NCBI GenBank assembly: GCA_050303615.1 | Contig: JBNLCC010000167.1 | Coordinates: 10,306-74,305 of the forward strand | Origin: CAZDXJ01 sp050303615 | Lineage (GTDB): Bacteria > Pseudomonadota > Gammaproteobacteria > Methylococcales > Methylomonadaceae | Length of the DNA stretch: 64,000 bases | Reading direction: 5' to 3' | In this document: positions 45,462 through 54,699 of the stretch, in pieces | How the letters are laid out: each line of letters begins with the position of its first letter | How positions within the stretch are numbered: position 1 is the stretch's first letter | Notes under the pieces: generated by a model | What the model saw: only the letters and a program-made list of their open reading frames with translations | Databases searched by the model: none | What the model was told of the DNA's origin: nothing | Made by a program: the position numbers and the translations under genes

Positions 45462-46538
45462 ATGGCGGCAGACGATATTAATGTTTGTTTCAAATTGGAT
45501 TACCCCGAGTTTACTCTGGACGTGGATTTATCTCTGCCGCACCGGGGAGTAAGCGCTTTGTTCGGCCACTCGGGTTCAGGTAAAACCACGCTGCTGCGTT
45601 GTATCGCCGGCCTGGAACGTCCGGCCGGACGGCTTTCGGTAAACGGCGAAACATGGCAGGGGGCTGACGTGTTTCTTGACACTCACAAGCGGCCATTGGG
45701 TTATGTCTTCCAGGAAGCCAATTTATTCCCGCATTTAAGTGTATTGGGTAATCTGAAATACGGTATGAAACGTGAGTCCGGCAGCAATAGCCGCTTCCCG
45801 CTGCAGCAAGCCATTGACTTGCTGGGTATCGGCCACCTGCTGAAACGCAGGCCGGACAAATTGTCCGGGGGCGAACGCCAACGGGTGGCAATCGCCCGTG
45901 CGCTAGCGGTCAACCCGCGCATATTGCTCATGGATGAACCGTTGGCGGCACTCGATCTGGCCCGTAAGCGGGAAATACTGCCCTTCCTGGAAAAATTACG
46001 TGACGAACTGGAAATTCCCTTACTGTATGTCACTCATTCCCCCGACGAAGTAGCGCGGCTGGCCGACCATCTGGTTGTCATGTCCGACGGCAAAGCCGTA
46101 GCCAGCGGCCCGCTTCACGACATGCTGGCGCGCCTGGACCTGCCTATTCGCCTGGGTGAGGAAACCGGCGTAGTACTGGAGGCGCGTATCGCGGAACGGG
46201 ATTATCGGTGGAAGCTGAGCCGCGCCGAATTTTCCGGCGGCAGTCTTTGGATGAGAGATATGGGATTTAAACGGGGAGACACAGTCCGCCTACGGGTACT
46301 GGCCCGCGATGTCAGTCTGGTCTTGGAACCTGTCGACACAAGCAGCATTTTGAATTGGTTGCCGGCCGTGGTCAACGAATTGGGGGATGGCGAACATCCG
46401 GCAGTAAAAGTGGCGAAATTGCAGATCGGCGAATCATTTCTGCTTTGCCGGTTGACGGCCCGTTCGGTGCAAACACTGCAACTCGAAACCGGCAAGCCGG
46501 TTTGGGCACAAATCAAGTCCGTCGCAATCATCGAATAG
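45462..46538 (+). CDS. modC: ModC molybdate ABC transporter ATPase
   Basis: 358 residues from the ATG at 45462. The frame is open upstream into the porin gene but the extra sequence is not ModC-like. Walker A GHSGSGKTT, signature LSGGERQRVAIARAL, Walker B ILLMDEPLAALD and the switch His in VTHSPDEV are all intact. The C-terminal TOBE/Mop domain (about 290-355) is the regulatory molybdate-binding part of ModC. It drives import through ModB. The ribosome site is weak. Confidence 0.94.
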   Translation: MAADDINVCFKLDYPEFTLDVDLSLPHRGVSALFGHSGSGKTTLLRCIAGLERPAGRLSVNGETWQGADVFLDTHKRPLGYVFQEANLFPHLSVLGNLKYGMKRESGSNSRFPLQQAIDLLGIGHLLKRRPDKLSGGERQRVAIARALAVNPRILLMDEPLAALDLARKREILPFLEKLRDELEIPLLYVTHSPDEVARLADHLVVMSDGKAVASGPLHDMLARLDLPIRLGEETGVVLEARIAERDYRWKLSRAEFSGGSLWMRDMGFKRGDTVRLRVLARDVSLVLEPVDTSSILNWLPAVVNELGDGEHPAVKVAKLQIGESFLLCRLTARSVQTLQLETGKPVWAQIKSVAIIE

Positions 46539-46676
46539 TCCGGTTGTACCCGCTGCACATCAATACTTTCAGACGCAAATGCGGCTATTGGAAAACCGAA
46601 ATGTAGCCCTGATTATCCGGCAATACCTCAGTAGTAAATGGCCGGCGGCTGCGTCAAAATCAAATTGTTGCTGATT

Positions 46677-47147
46677 TTACAAATGCGCTAACGGCAAAAC
46701 CGTTTTATCCACCGCTTTGCGTAATACGAAACTGGATTGCACGCCACTGACACCGTCGATGCAAGTCAGCTTGCCCAGCAGAAATTCTTGATACGCCTCC
46801 ATATCCTGCACAATCACTTTCAGCAGATAATCGGCAGCCTGGCCGGTGATCAGGTAACATTCCAACACTTCCGGCCAAAGTTTGATGTTGGCTTCGAAAT
46901 TTTCGAAGCGCTCCGGCGTGTGTTTGTCCATGCTGACTTGTACCATGGCTATCAGCTTCAAACCCAGTTTGCCCTGGTTCAGCAAAGTCACGTGCCGATC
47001 GATATACCCCTCATCTTCCAATAGTTTCACACGCCTCGAACAGGGCGAAGGAGACAGGCCGATCTTATCGGCCAGTTCCAGATTGGAAATGCGGGCATTA
47101 TGCTGCATTTCGTCGAGAATACGTTTATCCGTTCTATCCGTCTTCAT
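46677..47147 (-). CDS. Lrp/AsnC-family transcription regulator
   Basis: 156 residues from the ATG at 47147. N-terminal HTH (DKRILDEMQHNARISNLELA, then KIGLSPSPCSRRVKLLEDEG) and C-terminal RAM domain (about 65-150) that binds amino acids. It resembles Lrp-type global or leucine-responsive regulators. It is divergent from a leuA-type gene with 176 bp between, so control of leucine synthesis is likely. Confidence 0.9.
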   Translation of the reverse strand: MKTDRTDKRILDEMQHNARISNLELADKIGLSPSPCSRRVKLLEDEGYIDRHVTLLNQGKLGLKLIAMVQVSMDKHTPERFENFEANIKLWPEVLECYLITGQAADYLLKVIVQDMEAYQEFLLGKLTCIDGVSGVQSSFVLRKAVDKTVLPLAHL

Positions 47148-47323
47148 ATTAAATATTTTTATTAATTTGAAATAAATTAGTATATAAATAACATTCAATT
47201 GGAAATAGTAGATTATTATCGCAAATATATTAATTTATTCGGCAACAATAGCAAACATTCGCTAACTGATTTTTTCTATACTGTTTCTTCCTGTAACGGC
47301 AATCAATAAGGCGAGAAGCAGCT
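47148..47323. promoter_or_regulatory. AT-rich divergent promoter between Lrp regulator and leuA
   Basis: Strongly A+T-rich interval with several overlapping TATA-like blocks (near 47170-47240). Lrp-family proteins bind AT-rich sites, so this is the natural operator region for the pair. Confidence 0.45.
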
Positions 47324-48991
47324 ATGAGCACGATTCGACAAGCGACATATGACCACCGAAAATATCAACCGTTTCCGGTCGCCGCCCTTTCCCAACGGCA
47401 ATGGCCGGACCGGCAAATTGAACAGGCGCCTATGTGGTGCAGCGAGGATTTGCGCGACGGCAATCAGGCGCTGATAACGCCGTTATCGGTTAATCAAAAA
47501 AAGGATTTCTTCAAGCTACTGGTCGACATCGGCTTTAAAGAAATTGTGGTCGGCTTCCCATCCGCTTCGCAAACCGATTTCGATTTTGTCCGGACGCTGA
47601 TTGATCAAGCGCTGATACCCGATGATGTCACCATTTCGGTCTTGACGCCGGCGCGTGAAGCGTTGATCGAGCGTAGTTTCGAAGCATTGACAGGCGCAAA
47701 ACGGGCAATTGTGCACTTATACAATTCCACATCAATCGTTCAGCGCGAACGGGTGTTCAAACTCGGAAAAGACGCAGTCGTCAAACTTGCCGTCAGCGGT
47801 GCGGCAATTATCCGGCGTTGCGCTGCCAGGCAACCGCAAACGGAATGGCGCTTCGAATATTCGCCGGAAAGTTTTACCGCCACCGAACCGGCTTACGCAT
47901 TGGAAATTTGCAACGCCGTCAGCGCGGTCTGGCAACCGACCGTCGAGCAACCGGTGATTATTAATTTACCTGCGACAGTGGAAAACAGCACGCCGAATGT
48001 TTACGCCGACCGCATCGAATGGTTCAGCGCCAATATCAATCATCGAGACGCAGTCATTTTGAGCGTACATACCCACAATGACCGCGGCTGTGCCGTGGCT
48101 GCTGCAGAGTTGGCTTTGCTGGCCGGCGCGCAACGAGTGGAAGGCACCTTGCTGGGCAACGGTGAACGCACCGGGAATGCCGATTTGCTGGTGATGGCGA
48201 TGAACCTCTATAGCCAGGGCATCGCTCCCGGACTGGATTTCTCGGCCATGCCAGAGATTGTCCAGACGGTCAGCGGATTTAACCACATTTCTGTGCATCC
48301 GCGGCATCCTTACGCCGGTGATTTGGTGTTTACCGCCTTTTCCGGCAGCCATCAGGACGCAATTAAGAAATGCCTGGCGGCGCACCGGCCGGAGGAAACC
48401 TGGAATGTGCCTTACCTGCCGGTCGACCCGGCAGATATCGGACGTAGCTATCAGCAGGTAGTGCGCATCAACAGCCAATCGGGTAAAGGTGGTGTGGCCT
48501 ATATTGTAGAACAGGAACTGGGTCTGCAATTGCCGCGTTGGCTGCAAATCGATCTCAGTTGCCAAATAAAGCAACTGACTGAAACCGAAGTTCGTGAAAT
48601 CTCGCCAGCAGAACTGGTCGCGTTCTTTAATGCGAACTATTGGGAAAGGCAGGCCAACTATCAATTGCTGCATTTCAGGATCGACCGTAACCGCCTGGAC
48701 GTTTTGCAGGCACGACTTGCCGGGCCGGACGGCGAGTTTACCCTAACCGGCAGCGGAAAAGGCGCACTGGCCGCATTTATCGATGCGCTGCAAAGCCATT
48801 TCAACAGCCACATCGAAATCGCAAACTATGATGAACATGCGTTATCACCCGGCACCGAAGCCAATGCCGTTTGCTTTATCCGGGTCCGCCAAAACGGTGT
48901 GCTGCGAACCGGAATTGCCTGTCACAGCGATATCGTCAGTGCCTCTTTAAATGCGGTATTGCAGGCAATTTCAGGATGCCCCGTGATATAG
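47324..48991 (+). CDS. leuA: 2-isopropylmalate synthase (long LeuA type)
   Basis: 555 residues. HMGL-like TIM barrel with the metal and catalytic motif SEDLRDGNQALITPLS near residue 40 and HTHNDRGCAVAAAELALLAG near 252-270. The C-terminal LeuA dimer domain (about 430-550) is the leucine feedback site. The long form, related to actinobacterial LeuA2, begins with the characteristic KYQPFPVAALSQRQWPDRQI. It condenses acetyl-CoA with 2-ketoisovalerate, the first step of leucine synthesis. No leuBCD follows. Confidence 0.93.
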   Translation: MSTIRQATYDHRKYQPFPVAALSQRQWPDRQIEQAPMWCSEDLRDGNQALITPLSVNQKKDFFKLLVDIGFKEIVVGFPSASQTDFDFVRTLIDQALIPDDVTISVLTPAREALIERSFEALTGAKRAIVHLYNSTSIVQRERVFKLGKDAVVKLAVSGAAIIRRCAARQPQTEWRFEYSPESFTATEPAYALEICNAVSAVWQPTVEQPVIINLPATVENSTPNVYADRIEWFSANINHRDAVILSVHTHNDRGCAVAAAELALLAGAQRVEGTLLGNGERTGNADLLVMAMNLYSQGIAPGLDFSAMPEIVQTVSGFNHISVHPRHPYAGDLVFTAFSGSHQDAIKKCLAAHRPEETWNVPYLPVDPADIGRSYQQVVRINSQSGKGGVAYIVEQELGLQLPRWLQIDLSCQIKQLTETEVREISPAELVAFFNANYWERQANYQLLHFRIDRNRLDVLQARLAGPDGEFTLTGSGKGALAAFIDALQSHFNSHIEIANYDEHALSPGTEANAVCFIRVRQNGVLRTGIACHSDIVSASLNAVLQAISGCPVI

Positions 48992-49066
48992 CATAGTGGC
49001 GTAATATTAAAAAATCCGTGAATAATATCGGGCGAAATGCAGCTATCGCTTCAACACTCAAAACCC

Positions 49067-49099
49067 GTAGCCGAGTTATCATTTTTACCCATCGGCTAC
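49067..49099. repeat. Inverted repeat GTAGCCGA / TCGGCTAC
   Basis: Perfect 8-bp arms around a 17-base T-rich loop in the 263-bp gap after leuA. Not a standard terminator because no T run follows the second arm. Confidence 0.4.
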
Positions 49100-49254
49100 G
49101 CGGCGTTGACTAATAGAGTGCCGTGGCTAAGGCATATTTAGCCGATAAAACAATTTATTACTCCGAATAGCCGGGGGTTAGCTACCAACTAACCTTCCGC
49201 TTTTCTTACACCACCCGGCAGTTCGCCGCACTTATTTTGGCTTTAGCCTGCCAT

Positions 49255-49683
49255 TTACTTGCAGTGTAAATTCAAGAAGTTAATCAACGTGGCAGCTTCC
49301 GGCGCGTTATTCGTTCGATTTACAAATCCCGTTTGAAGAAGCAACGTCGCTTCCCCCCTTTTGTTATAGGCAATATCACTTTCTTGCGGGCCGCCAATCG
49401 AACCTCCCTCTTCAATAATTTCACCCGCACTTGCTGCATCAATCAAATCAAATACAGGGCCATATAGTGAAATTCTTGACATAATTTTACTTTCAATTTC
49501 ACCTGCTTGTTTTTTTATTACAATCTTGTGGCGATAAATCATGCATTCGGTACTGTAATGATACGGCGGAGCAACCGACCCACTCGTTTTGGTTTGTGTT
49601 AGGAGCGGCTTTGCGAAAGTAGAACCGGGAAATAATATTCCGATCATAGTCACAGCTAATAAAAACAAAGGTTTATCTTTCAT
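49255..49683 (-). CDS. Small secreted protein of unknown function
   Basis: 142 residues. Clear signal peptide (MKDKPLFLLAVTMIGILFPG, cleavage near Ala24) and a mature part with two cysteines (CMIYRHKIVIKK and the last Cys in NLHCK) that could form a disulfide. No family recognised. The base composition is lower in GC than leuA. Neighbours give no hint of function. Confidence 0.65.
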   Translation of the reverse strand: MKDKPLFLLAVTMIGILFPGSTFAKPLLTQTKTSGSVAPPYHYSTECMIYRHKIVIKKQAGEIESKIMSRISLYGPVFDLIDAASAGEIIEEGGSIGGPQESDIAYNKRGEATLLLQTGFVNRTNNAPEAATLINFLNLHCK

Positions 49684-50286
49684 TTCATGACTCCCTTTCT
49701 TTGACGTTAGTAATAAAAAGATACCACAAATATTCCTCTATAGCCGACTTATTGAGTCCTTGCTCGGCAATAACTTCACTATGACATAGACTGCAAATGG
49801 CACTTTGCCGCTTTAGTAGGTAGCCTACTAATAATTCACAAAACCCGATTATGTTCAGCATAACCGCCTCCGTTTAGGTATTAAGCCCCCGGCCCCTATC
49901 CCGGCTGCTCAAACGTAGAGCCGGATGGTCATGGCTCGGAACTAAGCACAAACGGCACATCCCGACATGGCGAGTTGACCGGTTCAGAGCAGCAGGGCGG
50001 CGCCGTTAACCGTGAGGTTTTCAACTGACATGCCTTTCCGGCCACTTTCATCTTTTAAACTGACAGCACAGACATCTTTTTATAGCCAATCTCGTATTCA
50101 ACATAATAATCGAATATACTTGTCTGTAAGCGTTGTTTTTTTGACACATCTTATTCCCCAGTTTTTTTCTGAATTGTTTTTCAACCGGTTGTAGTTTATG
50201 GATGGGAACTAACTGTTGAATAGCCGATAATGACATAAAGTCCAGCTAAAATAGCCGGGCCTTTGATACTAAGCAGGAGGTTTTTT
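49684..50286. other. Gene-free interval before the antitoxin gene
   Basis: About 600 bp with no credible open frame, RNA gene or known repeat. A weak AGTAGGT/AGCCTACT palindrome is near 49816-49830. Confidence 0.4.
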
Positions 50287-50472
50287 ATGGCTACCGCAAA
50301 AGAGTCCGTACAACAAACGCTGGATCATCTTCCCGGCCAGGCAAGTTGGGATGACATCATGTATGAGCTGAATGTAAAGCAAAAGATTGAGAAAGGTTTG
50401 AAGGCCGCTAAAGAGGGCCGTACCGTCTCCCACAAAGAAGCAAAACAGCGATTGCTCGGCAATGCTGATTGA
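50287..50472 (+). CDS. ParD/RelB-like antitoxin
   Basis: 61 residues from the ATG at 50287, which follows a strong AGGAGG site; the frame is open nine codons further up. Sequence such as LPGQASWDDIMYELNVKQKI and GLKAAKEGRTVSHKEAKQRL is the pattern of small antitoxins paired with RelE/ParE toxins. Its last codons overlap the start of a toxin frame that carries two stop codons. The antitoxin itself is intact. Confidence 0.82.
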   Translation: MATAKESVQQTLDHLPGQASWDDIMYELNVKQKIEKGLKAAKEGRTVSHKEAKQRLLGNAD

Positions 50473-50764
50473 ATGGACCAACCCCGCACTCGAAGACTTG
50501 GAGATCATTCGCGATTACATCGCCAAGGATTAGTCATACTACGCCCGCACTTTTCTTGAGCGCATCTTCGATACCGCAGAAAAGCTTGAGGATTTTCCCG
50601 AGATCGGACGTCCCGTCCCGAAAGCCGAAGGAAGGAACGATATCCGCGAACTGATCTATCAGGGTTAACTCATCTACCTGCTGTTAACAGACCGGGTTCA
50701 AGTGTCGGCTGTGATGCATGGCTGTCGGAACCTAGAGGGCCAAGAGGTCAAACCCTGGGATTAA
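50462..50764 (+). pseudogene. ParE/RelE-type toxin inactivated by two stop codons
   Basis: The frame starts at the ATG overlapping the antitoxin end and reads MLIEWTNPALEDLEIIRDYI. A TAG at 50531-50533 and a TAA at 50666-50668 interrupt it. After each stop the same frame continues to match the family: YYARTFLERIFDTAEKLEDF, EIGRPVPKAEG, DIRELIYQG and then VMHGCRNLEG. The toxin must be dead, leaving an orphan antitoxin. Confidence 0.85.
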
Positions 50765-50870
50765 ATGCAATTCTTCCTGAGAGAAAACTGATAAATACTT
50801 CGATACAGCACCGCAAAATATCGATGTAAAAACGGAAGCCAAAAACAATAAGTAGTCGACTTTATTCATC

Positions 50871-50975
50871 ATATTCCGGTAAACCTATCCTGGTCGCCGT
50901 AACTGGCGATTTCCTGATCGTTGACGTGGGTTAGGTTGGGGTTGCCGTCGTAGGTGTCGTTGATGGTTTGGTCCG
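50871..50975 (-). pseudogene. Rhs/YD-repeat fragment
   Basis: About 35 codons reading TYDGNPNLTHVNDQEIASYG and then DQDRFTG before a stop. This matches the YD-repeat pattern of Rhs toxins (YDxNGNLT ... YDxxDRLT). No start codon and no further repeats; a fragment left by deletion. Confidence 0.55.
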
Positions 50976-50980
50976 CTTGA

Positions 50981-51142
50981 AAGGTTGAACGGTACGATTG
51001 GACCGATAAACAGGAGTTCTGTCAGTTACTCGAATATAAGGATAATGTAGATATATCGGCAACATTAGCCGAATGGAAAGCTTTTTATAATTTTCATTGC
51101 CCTCATTCAGCCATGCAGGAAAAAAGCCTTACGAAATGTTAA
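50981..51142 (+). mobile_element. IS481-type transposase C-terminal remnant
   Basis: Frame from 50981 to the TAA at 51140-51142 reads KVERYDWTDKQEFCQLLEYK and then LAEWKAFYNFHCPHSA. This matches the end of IS481-family transposases with their integrase-core tail (AEWE-FYNYHRPH). The catalytic residues and terminal repeats are gone. Confidence 0.7.
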
Positions 51143-51297
51143 AAAGCAAATTCAGCTTGTAACATTAGAGCGTCGGTCTAGGTTCTGAGCGGCACAATTT
51201 ATACCATCAATCCCTAGCTTGCCGCAAATGCGTCGTTTTTTGGCGTGTTCAGCTAAGCATCCCGCGCTGCGAAGTCGTTTTCAACCAGATCCATGTA

Positions 51298-51447
51298 TCA
51301 GGGGAAATTGGACAGCAATTCGCCACGCCAGATGATTTCGTCGTCTTCACCGATTTCGAATAAAAAGGCATCGATCATGGAAGCCCGCAGGCTTCCGTCA
51401 GAAAGTCTAAACCTCGTTTTCCCGTTTATTATGATACGTACCTTCAT
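51298..51447 (-). CDS. Possible small protein or fragment, unknown
   Basis: 49 codons from an ATG at 51447 (MKVRIIINGKTRFRLSDGSL, then a TGA). Reading on past the TGA gives YMDLVENDFAARDA in frame, so the gene may once have been longer. No ribosome site stands out and no family is recognised. Confidence 0.3.
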   Translation of the reverse strand: MKVRIIINGKTRFRLSDGSLRASMIDAFLFEIGEDDEIIWRGELLSNFP

Positions 51448-51562
51448 AATAAAACCAATTATTGAAACTTACCTAATTGTGTCTTATCAAACCCGGATAA
51501 TCCACCTAGCTAAACCAATGAATTTGCCCCGACCAATCACTCGAAGAATTCATTGTATCAAT

Positions 51563-52807
51563 TCAACGACCCTTAGTGATGACAATCAAATTTTTAATGG
51601 AGTCACCATTAAATTCGGTAATTGGAGGTACCAATACTCTTTCAAACTCTGGGTACCTAGCAGCGGACTGGACATCAATTAGATATTGCTTAATATCGGT
51701 CTTTGGCTCACCACCCACATGAATAATCTCATCACGCTCTTTCTCGAAAAAATTATTGAAATGGGATAATATGACAACCCTTGGCTTCAACCACTCAATA
51801 TGCTCTTTAGGATAGCTATCAGCTTCATTTGGAAGTGCTGCTGTACCAAGAAGGACATCGACTGGATCATTATTTGGTGGTAACCCGTTAGGATACTTAA
51901 GCAAAGGCATGGGAGAGATAAGCAGTGCAACAAAACTGACTTTATCATCTTCTTTATCATATCTTAAACGAAAAAGATATGAGTGCACTTCACCAGTCTT
52001 GTAATCCCAGAATTTTGGTAGCGAGGTCAAAGGTTCAGTTGTTTTCCCATCCAAAAGCACTTTACTAAACGACCAGCCAGGAACAATCTCGGAAGTATAA
52101 TTCAGATGTGGTGAGTGCGTTGATTCAAGTGCCATGTATTCAATCGAGTAGCCTTCTTCACTTTTCTCTTTTGACAGCTCTATTTTTATCCACTTGCCAG
52201 GTGTCTGATCATCAACAATATTTAGCCGACGATCAAGCGCTGGATTACCAAATCCCATTAGAATATTTTTTGTGGATCGACTACCGAAAAGTGGTACTGG
52301 TTGCCAACTTGGGATTTGTAACATCGCGGTATGTGCATCAAGCAGATGATCGCTATGTGAGTGACTAATAAATATGGCATCAGGTGGCTGCTTGATCTGG
52401 CCCAACGTTCTTTCCACTTCACGGATATCGGAATGTGCATTTTTCAAGTTTTCCAAACCCGAAGTCACAAAAGGATCGGTAAGAATCCCGACTTTACCGA
52501 GTTGAATGTAATAACACGTTGTACCGAACCAATAGATTTGCAATTTATCCGGATTGCTGTCAAATGTTTTTGCAGGAGAAGGCTTTACTTCCAACAACAT
52601 ACCTGAAATAACCGGCATTCTCAGGTTATAGCGTTCATTTTGACAACCAGTCAGAATGAATAATATCGTTATGATAAAGAGAGCTCTGCTCAACTGCTGA
52701 CAAGCTTTATCACCGCTCGCGCTCTGTAACTCAAGTATGGCACACTCCTCTCGGCTTTGGCGAAGAAGTATCCTAACGGGTTCCGATTTTTGTGTGAAGG
52801 TGTACAT
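51563..52807 (-). CDS. Metallo-beta-lactamase-fold lipoprotein-like hydrolase
   Basis: 414 residues from the ATG at 52807, which has AAAGGAG 6-7 bases upstream. The MBL zinc motif is ISHSHSDHLLDAH with a later STHSPHLN and VVILSHFNNFF. A hydrophobic segment with lipobox LTGC lies about 50 residues in (LSRALFIITILFILTGC), so the first part may be an added extension; a TTG at 52693 would start a normal lipoprotein. The GC content is low against neighbours. An attC-like site lies directly upstream (52838-52911), as for an integron cassette. Substrate unknown. Confidence 0.75.
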   Translation of the reverse strand: MYTFTQKSEPVRILLRQSREECAILELQSASGDKACQQLSRALFIITILFILTGCQNERYNLRMPVISGMLLEVKPSPAKTFDSNPDKLQIYWFGTTCYYIQLGKVGILTDPFVTSGLENLKNAHSDIREVERTLGQIKQPPDAIFISHSHSDHLLDAHTAMLQIPSWQPVPLFGSRSTKNILMGFGNPALDRRLNIVDDQTPGKWIKIELSKEKSEEGYSIEYMALESTHSPHLNYTSEIVPGWSFSKVLLDGKTTEPLTSLPKFWDYKTGEVHSYLFRLRYDKEDDKVSFVALLISPMPLLKYPNGLPPNNDPVDVLLGTAALPNEADSYPKEHIEWLKPRVVILSHFNNFFEKERDEIIHVGGEPKTDIKQYLIDVQSAARYPEFERVLVPPITEFNGDSIKNLIVITKGR

Positions 52808-52837
52808 ATCAATCTCCTTTCGTTCGATTAACAAAGA

Positions 52838-52911
52838 GCCTAACGCTCGGCTAAGTGGCTGGCAAAGTAGCGCAGCGAATTTGCCAGTCCATCTTCAGCC
52901 TCTGGTTATGT
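52838..52911 (-). other. attC-like integron recombination site
   Basis: 74 bp. On the plus strand it begins with GCCTAAC (perfect RYYYAAC) and ends GTTATGT; between them GGCTGGCAAA pairs with TTTGCCAGTCC, and GGCT pairs with AGCC. Read on the minus strand it ends GTTAGGC, the perfect R' cleavage box, and the metallo-beta-lactamase gene starts 30 bp further. That placement matches a cassette boundary. No integrase gene is in the window. Confidence 0.65.
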
Positions 52912-53034
52912 GCACTACAGACAGGCATAGCAGCATCAAAAAAACAGTCTGTCTTTAACCCCGGAAGGTGTTTTCATTGAGTGTCAGACATGGTGTTTGT
53001 CACAAATTGTTTAGGAAACTCTTAACGATTTAAA

Positions 53035-54345
53035 CTATCTTTTATTCTTTGCATTTGAAAGAATTAGAGTCCGTCCCGTAACAATGCGAAAAATCAATTC
53101 GATAAAGAAAGCAGCTCCTATCATTACGAGCAGAAACCATAACTGGTTGGGCGAGTGATTTCCAATCCACCAGATCAAAGTCCCTAATGCACCAAGGCAA
53201 AGTCCGGCACCGATTAACGATAACAAATTATTGCTCTGCGTGTCTTTTGCCAGTGCAATATTGGCGCAATTGACCGCTGCAAAAATCAAGAGGAAACCCG
53301 CACTGCCCATCATCGACATGCTGGAAAGGTCGACTAGATTGGCGACGAGTAAGGTTATTCCTGATGTAATTAGCAGCCCCTCAATGGGTTCTCCCCATAC
53401 CTTTTTTTCCAATATCTCTGGAAGTTCCCTGTCTTTTGCAATGACATAACTCAGCCGGGCAGCACCGTAAATCGTTGCGTTGATAGCCGAAGCCGTTGAG
53501 AGCATGGCTGCAACGGCAATCAAGATGAATCCTGTGTGACCAAAGGACGACCGGGCAGCCTCGGCCAGTGCATAGTCCTTGGCAAATACAATCTTGTCGA
53601 TAGGCAGAGTTCCAACTGCAACCAAAGCAATAAGCACGTAGAGAACTATCACGCAAATAACACTTGAATAGAAAGCGCGAGGCAATATTTTAGGTGCGTC
53701 ACGCACATCCTGCGCGGTATTGGCAATCAACTCGAATCCCTCATAGGCAAGAAAAATAATCATCCCCCCCGCAATAAGATCCAGCGGCGATGACCATGCC
53801 GACGGCGCAAGCCTGGTGCTGTCAACGTTCCAGATACCAACTACGATAAAAAGAAAAAGTATCACCAATTTGAGAAGAACTATCCAGTCTTCGACCTCGC
53901 CAATCAATTTAGCGTTTAAAAGGTTTAGCACGGTAATGGAGATGATACTGCCCGTAATCAGAATGTGTTTCCAAAGCAGCTGTGAGTCTGCTGGGAAGAA
54001 TGATGCTCCATAGCTTCCGAATGCATAGGCATACACCGAGAGCATGACAATGTAGCTTATCCAGAGCAAAATGTTTGCGCTCCCTGTCAGCAGTCCTGGA
54101 CCAAATGCCCGATCAAGGAATGCGACTGTTCCTCCCTGACTCGGACATGCAACAGAGAGCTTTACGTAGGAATAAGAAGTAACTAGGGCAACGATACCAG
54201 CAATCATAAAGGCTACTGGTGCTCCACCATTGGCTAGTTCCACTGACAAGCCAAGAACAGCAAAGATCCCGCCGCCAACCATACCGCCGACACCTATTGC
54301 TGTTACTTCCCAATAGCTGAGGTTATCTTTTCTAGACTTGTTCAT
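53035..54345 (-). CDS. APC-family amino acid permease
   Basis: 436 residues, about 12 membrane helices. The first helix has the family's glycine-rich break, AIGVGGMVGGGIFAVLGLSV. Other blocks include LAYEGFELIANTAQDVRDAP and ASAINATIYGAARLSYVIAK, typical of APC transporters. It imports or exchanges amino acids or amines across the inner membrane; the substrate is not evident. Its stop lies about 125 bp from the attC-like site downstream, so it may be part of a cassette, although permeases of this size are unusual there. Confidence 0.88.
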   Translation of the reverse strand: MNKSRKDNLSYWEVTAIGVGGMVGGGIFAVLGLSVELANGGAPVAFMIAGIVALVTSYSYVKLSVACPSQGGTVAFLDRAFGPGLLTGSANILLWISYIVMLSVYAYAFGSYGASFFPADSQLLWKHILITGSIISITVLNLLNAKLIGEVEDWIVLLKLVILFLFIVVGIWNVDSTRLAPSAWSSPLDLIAGGMIIFLAYEGFELIANTAQDVRDAPKILPRAFYSSVICVIVLYVLIALVAVGTLPIDKIVFAKDYALAEAARSSFGHTGFILIAVAAMLSTASAINATIYGAARLSYVIAKDRELPEILEKKVWGEPIEGLLITSGITLLVANLVDLSSMSMMGSAGFLLIFAAVNCANIALAKDTQSNNLLSLIGAGLCLGALGTLIWWIGNHSPNQLWFLLVMIGAAFFIELIFRIVTGRTLILSNAKNKR

Positions 54346-54476
54346 ATCAGTTCAGTCGTTGTTATTTTCTCACTTCACAGCACGAAACAAGTTATTATCT
54401 AGATCTGGATATCTTACCTATGTCCTCTCTCAATTGACAAGCATTACCCGTCAACTCCTGTTTTTCGGGCGAGTAG

Positions 54477-54635
54477 CTAGCAAATAATTTCGACTATAAG
54501 TTCGCGTTCGCCCACTGGTTTACATATGGCGGTTTCGTCGCCTTCATGCGTTTTGACAATGCCCTTTATGGGGGCATTAATTCCAGCAATTATCGTGTGA
54601 TATCCTGGTAGAAGGATGCCGTAACGGACCTTCAT
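54477..54635 (-). CDS. Possible small phage-type protein, unknown
   Basis: 52 codons from an ATG at 54635 with a GAAAGG site 9 bases upstream: MKVRYGILLPGYHTIIAGIN, then KTHEGDETAICKPVGEREL and a TAG. Codon use looks coding. It follows a broken phage repressor gene on the same strand, so it may be a relic of the same element. Confidence 0.4.
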   Translation of the reverse strand: MKVRYGILLPGYHTIIAGINAPIKGIVKTHEGDETAICKPVGERELIVEIIC

Positions 54636-54699
54636 TTTTAGCGGCCTTTCCCATGTCTAAAAGATAGAAAGATGTTAAAAGCCAACCGAGCATCCAATA

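Larger units (their letters stand above)
50765..51562. other. Decayed interval with Rhs and transposase fragments
   Basis: About 800 bp holding no intact gene except possibly one 49-codon frame. Listed separately are an Rhs fragment on the minus strand, an IS481-type transposase tail on the plus strand and the small frame at 51298. Confidence 0.6.

Noticed and set aside
47966..48673. 235-codon antisense frame inside leuA
   Set aside because: It mirrors the leuA coding sequence and has no family features.
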